Shown piece by piece: positions 13,937 through 14,941 of a DNA stretch of 14,941 nt. Under the pieces are notes generated by a model. The model had not been told where the DNA came from, did no database searches, and was given only the letters and a program-made list of their open reading frames with translations. Position numbers and translations under genes: made by a program. Source of the DNA: Clostridiales bacterium. GTDB taxonomy: Bacteria > Bacillota_A > Clostridia > Oscillospirales > Oscillospiraceae. The DNA lies in the NCBI GenBank assembly GCA_022777455.1, contig JALFGI010000284.1:1-14941 (forward strand). The letters are read 5' to 3'. The first letter of the stretch is position 1; every line of letters begins with the position of its first letter.

Positions 13937-14872
13937 TCAGTCTGCGAACATGGGGCTGGACAGATACCGATCACCGGTATCCGGCAGCAGCACCACAATG
14001 GTCTTGCCCTCATTTTCCGGACGCTGGGCCACCTGAATAGCGGCATTCAGGGCGGCACCGGAGGAGATGCCCACCAGGATGCCCTCGGTGCGGCCCACTT
14101 CCTTGCCGGAGGCGAAGGCGGCTTCGCTTTCAATGGGGATGATCTCGTCGTAGACAGTGGTGTCCAGCACTTTGGGTACAAAGCCGGCGCCGATGCCCTG
14201 AATCTTGTGGGGGCCACCGTGACCCTGGGATAGAACGGGGGAGGAGGCAGGCTCCACGGCCACCACCTTCACATTGGGTTTTTTGGATTTCAGGAACTGG
14301 CCCACACCGGTGATGGTGCCGCCGGTACCCACGCCTGCCACAAAGTAATCCACGTTCCCGTCGGTATCCTCCCAGATCTCCGGGCCGGTGGTGGTCACAT
14401 GGGCCTTGGGGTTGGAGGGATTGGTGAACTGGGAGGGGATGAAACTGCCGGGAATTTCCTTGGCCAGCTCCTCCGCTTTGGCGATGGCGCCGGACATACC
14501 CTGGGCGCCGGGGGTCAGCACCAGCTCAGCCCCGTAGGCCTTCATCAGCTGGCGGCGCTCCATGCTCATGGTGTCGGGCATGACGATGATGATCCGGTAG
14601 CCCCGTGCAGCGGCGATGGAAGCAAGGCCAATGCCGGTGTTGCCGCTGGTGGGTTCGATGATGGTGGAGTCAGGGGTCAGGATTCCCGCCTCCTCCGCGT
14701 CGTTGATCATCATCAGGGCCACCCGGTCCTTTACGGAACCAGCGGGGTTGAAATATTCCACCTTTGCAAGGATTCGGGCCTTGAGGTCATATTTCTTTTC
14801 AATGTTTGTCAGTTCCAGCAGGGGGGTGCGGCCAATCAGCTGGTCAGCGGAGGTGTATATTTGGGACATCAT
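13937..14872 (-). CDS. cysK: Cysteine synthase (O-acetylserine sulfhydrylase)
   Basis: This PLP enzyme makes L-cysteine from O-acetyl-L-serine and sulfide in the cytoplasm. The protein has 311 residues, a normal length. Seen: NPAGSVKDR with the PLP-binding Lys48, the substrate loop [10 protein letters not shown] (73-82), the phosphate-binding glycine loop [12 protein letters not shown], and GISSGAAL near the C-terminus; all are intact. Two adjacent ATGs (14872 and 14869) follow an AAGGAG site by five and eight bases; either may be used, and the product would then begin MMSQIY or MSQIY. The upstream ATG at 14899 has no ribosome site and lies in the leader. It heads the cysK-nifS-nifU-rrf2 operon. 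In Bacillus, CysK also binds the Rrf2 protein CymR to form a repressor; whether that happens here is unknown. Confidence 0.96.
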   Translation of the reverse strand: MMSQIYTSADQLIGRTPLLELTNIEKKYDLKARILAKVEYFNPAGSVKDRVALMMINDAEEAGILTPDSTIIEPTSGNTGIGLASIAAARGYRIIIVMPDTMSMERRQLMKAYGAELVLTPGAQGMSGAIAKAEELAKEIPGSFIPSQFTNPSNPKAHVTTTGPEIWEDTDGNVDYFVAGVGTGGTITGVGQFLKSKKPNVKVVAVEPASSPVLSQGHGGPHKIQGIGAGFVPKVLDTTVYDEIIPIESEAAFASGKEVGRTEGILVGISSGAALNAAIQVAQRPENEGKTIVVLLPDTGDRYLSSPMFAD

Positions 14873-14904
14873 GAACGCTCCTTTGCGGTTATGATTCAAT
14901 CAGA

Positions 14905-14925
14905 TACCTACCTTGTTGGTGGGTA
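14905..14925. promoter_or_regulatory. Candidate Rrf2-type operator upstream of cysK
   Basis: TACCTACC (14905-14912) and GGTGGGTA (14918-14925) form an imperfect palindrome (seven of eight positions pair) around five bases. Rrf2 dimers bind palindromes of about this size. It lies directly downstream of the likely -10 box, over the expected transcript start, as suits a repressor site. That the Rrf2 protein of this operon binds here is inference. Confidence 0.5.
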
Positions 14926-14930
14926 ATTAA

Positions 14931-14939
14931 GTTATACCA
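14931..14939 (-). promoter_or_regulatory. Probable extended -10 box of the cysK operon promoter
   Basis: On the minus strand, TGGTATAAC (14939-14931) contains TATAAC preceded by TGn, an extended -10 box. The -35 position would be beyond the right edge of the window, so the promoter is only partly visible. A transcript would start near 14924, inside the palindrome at 14905-14925. Confidence 0.5.
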
Positions 14940-14941
14940 TA

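Noticed and set aside
12733..14040. 435-codon plus-strand frame opposite nifS
   Set aside because: It is an antisense shadow of nifS and crosses into cysK.

Overview
The window looks like chromosomal DNA from a GC-rich, low-oxygen Firmicute, most likely an Oscillospiraceae-type gut Clostridium. This is inferred from strong AGGAGG ribosome sites before almost every gene, TTGACA/TATAAT-type promoters with 17-base spacers, a Clostridium-type NifS/NifU pair, and intergenic inverted repeats. No rRNA, tRNA, CRISPR array, phage or plasmid genes were seen. All genes except ftsH are on the minus strand.

Reading from the left: (1) A minus-strand operon trmL - pgk - tpiA (2079 to 1; tpiA is cut by the window edge) joins a tRNA wobble-base methyltransferase to two consecutive glycolytic enzymes. 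It has a promoter at 2138-2166 and a hairpin between pgk and tpiA. (2) A single-gene unit for an unrecognised lipoprotein (3177-2311) has its own promoter and terminator. (3) A repeat element with 17-bp terminal inverted repeats (3316-3541) follows. (4) A stand-alone EF-G-like GTPase (5684-3618) has its own promoter and terminator. (5) A 660-bp non-coding stretch (5685-6343) holds a decayed second copy of the repeat, a possible remnant of an XRE-type regulator, and two terminators.

(6) The operon rlmB - 758-residue membrane protein (9418 to 6344) pairs a 23S rRNA 2'-O-methyltransferase with a protein that appears to be a catalytically degenerate P1B-type ATPase. That protein keeps the eight-helix layout but has lost the CPx, TGE, DKTGT and GDGxND motifs, and it carries a long acidic N-terminal tail. 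(7) Divergently transcribed ftsH (9676-11592) encodes the membrane AAA+ zinc protease. The intergenic region holds two clear back-to-back promoters. (8) A second, unrelated inverted-repeat element (perfect 27-bp arms, 11630-11802) lies behind ftsH.

(9) The sulfur / Fe-S operon cysK - nifS - nifU - Rrf2 regulator (14872 to 11858) makes cysteine, extracts its sulfur, assembles clusters on a scaffold, and encodes a four-cysteine Rrf2 regulator that probably senses Fe-S or cysteine status. A palindrome at 14905-14925, just downstream of an extended -10 box, is a candidate operator for that regulator.

The most unusual items are the degenerate P-type ATPase, the self-contained sulfur/Fe-S regulatory loop, and the two kinds of intergenic inverted-repeat elements that share a 14-base sequence.
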